A stretch of DNA of 58,497 nt from Nocardia ninae NBRC 108245 (GTDB lineage: Bacteria; Actinomycetota; Actinomycetes; Mycobacteriales; Mycobacteriaceae). The notes below the pieces were generated by a model. The model saw only the letters and a list, made by a program, of their open reading frames with translations, was not told where the DNA came from and did no database searches. Position numbers and translations under genes: made by a program. The number at the start of each line of letters is the position of its first letter. The stretch's first letter is position 1. The stretch is taken from assembly GCF_007990755.1 (NCBI RefSeq), contig NZ_BJXA01000058.1, positions 1 to 58,497 of the forward strand, read 5' to 3'. Shown here piece by piece: positions 57,858-58,497 of the stretch.

Positions 57858-58497
57858 CGGCAGCCGAGTCCGGCGGCGACATCGACCCGGCCCGCGCCGC
57901 CGATCCCGCCGGCACCGGGACCGGGTCGGGACCTCCGTCCGAAACGGCCCGCCGCGATCCCGGCGTTCCCTCGAGTGCCGGGCCGATCGGCGACGGTGGA
58001 CCTGACGGATCGGTGCCCGATCCCGACCTCGTCACCCCGGAGACCGCAGGTGCGGAGACCGCGGCTACCCCCGAAACGCGGCGCAAATCCCCGGTCGGGC
58101 CCCTCGTCCTGCTCGCCTTCGCGGCCGTGGCCCTCTGGGGTTCCTCGCGCATGACCTGGGTGACCGTCACCTCCTCCGACGGCCTCACCGAACCACGCAC
58201 CGACCGCCTCAACGGCGGCGTCTGGTTCGGCGCGCTCACCCCGCTGGCCCTGGTGCTGCTGGCCTCCATCGCCGCGGTACTGGCCACGCGTGGCTGGCTG
58301 CGCCGCACCCTCGGCGTGCTCATCGCCTTGGTCGCCGCAGTGGCCGCGGTCCCCGCCTTCGCCCTGCTCACCAACTCCGGCAAGATCGCCGAGCGCGCCG
58401 CCAAGCTGGCCGAGCTACCGGCCAGAGCGCAGGTGGGGGAGGCGACCACGTCGCTGCTGCCTGCCGTGCTGGCCCTGCTCGGCGCGCTGGCGGCGTT
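57854..58497 (+). CDS. Trp-associated membrane protein (TIGR02234 type), 5' part
   Basis: The frame starts at an ATG overlapping the trpE stop (ATGA) and runs off the right edge; ~214 codons are present. An acidic, Pro/Gly-rich N-terminal 75 residues are followed by membrane segments at about 82-105 ([21 protein letters not shown]), 125-145 and 150-172. The spacing and position match the Trp biosynthesis-associated membrane protein family that sits between trpE and trpC in actinobacteria. Its function is unknown; it might import or sense aromatic compounds. The end is truncated by the window. Confidence 0.82.
   Translation, partial: MTAAESGGDIDPARAADPAGTGTGSGPPSETARRDPGVPSSAGPIGDGGPDGSVPDPDLVTPETAGAETAATPETRRKSPVGPLVLLAFAAVALWGSSRMTWVTVTSSDGLTEPRTDRLNGGVWFGALTPLALVLLASIAAVLATRGWLRRTLGVLIALVAAVAAVPAFALLTNSGKIAERAAKLAELPARAQVGEATTSLLPAVLALLGALAA

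Overview
The window is high-GC actinobacterial chromosome, most like Nocardia or a close mycolic-acid relative. Evidence: an MspA-type porin, GTG starts and ATGA gene couplings, a mycothiol-type DinB-fold enzyme, an F420-type oxidoreductase, a bifunctional-type HisA/PriA, and a gene order that follows the Mycobacterium tuberculosis block treX-treY ... bioA-bioF-bioD ... bioB-bsaP-DUF2567 ... nrtR-nadA-nadB-nadC ... hisD-C-B-H-A-imp-hisF-hisI ... peroxiredoxin-trpE. The species assignment is inference from synteny; no rRNA or tRNA gene was found.

Layout. 1-3.2 kb: the 5' part of a large LuxR-type ATPase regulator, a porin, and a DUF2235 hydrolase that runs tail-to-tail into treY. 3-7.6 kb: treY and glgX on the minus strand. 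7.7-12.1 kb: two divergent cupin/MarR pairs with visible palindromic operators, a MarR-GNAT fusion, and bioA. 12.2-14 kb: bioF-bioD. 14.3-17.9 kb: a minus-strand cobalamin-type ABC uptake operon behind a clear cobalamin riboswitch, with a chain of short coupled ORFs between riboswitch and permease. 18-23.3 kb: a membrane-anchored hydrolase and a sulfonate-type ABC plus flavin monooxygenase cassette. 23.3-26 kb: a BioQ-like TetR divergent from bioB-bsaP-DUF2567. 27-31.5 kb: NrtR and nadABC. 31.6-38.5 kb: three paralogous secreted hydrolases, with a degenerate ~80-bp tandem repeat array, a winged-helix protein and an ArsR/MFS pair between them. 38.6-43.6 kb: NAT, a penicillin-binding lipoprotein, a membrane Ser/Thr kinase and a DinB-fold enzyme. 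43.7-53.8 kb: the his genes, broken by two insertions carrying MarR regulators. 53.9-58.5 kb: MarR, membrane protein, peroxiredoxin, small protein, trpE and the start of a Trp-associated membrane protein.

How the parts work together. The biotin genes at three separate loci (bioA, bioFD, bioB) each carry a TGAAC-N3-GTTCA palindrome near the start, and a TetR gene faces bioB, so one BioQ regulon spans 14 kb. NrtR and nadA share a palindrome that contains a TATAAT box for a leaderless nrtR. The B12 riboswitch assigns the 14.3-17.5 kb ABC transporter to corrinoid uptake.

Least explained features: the short-ORF/repeat chain between the B12 riboswitch and the permease, the ~80-bp repeats that resemble decayed copies of a hydrolase 3' end, and a 76-bp near-palindrome between two convergent genes.
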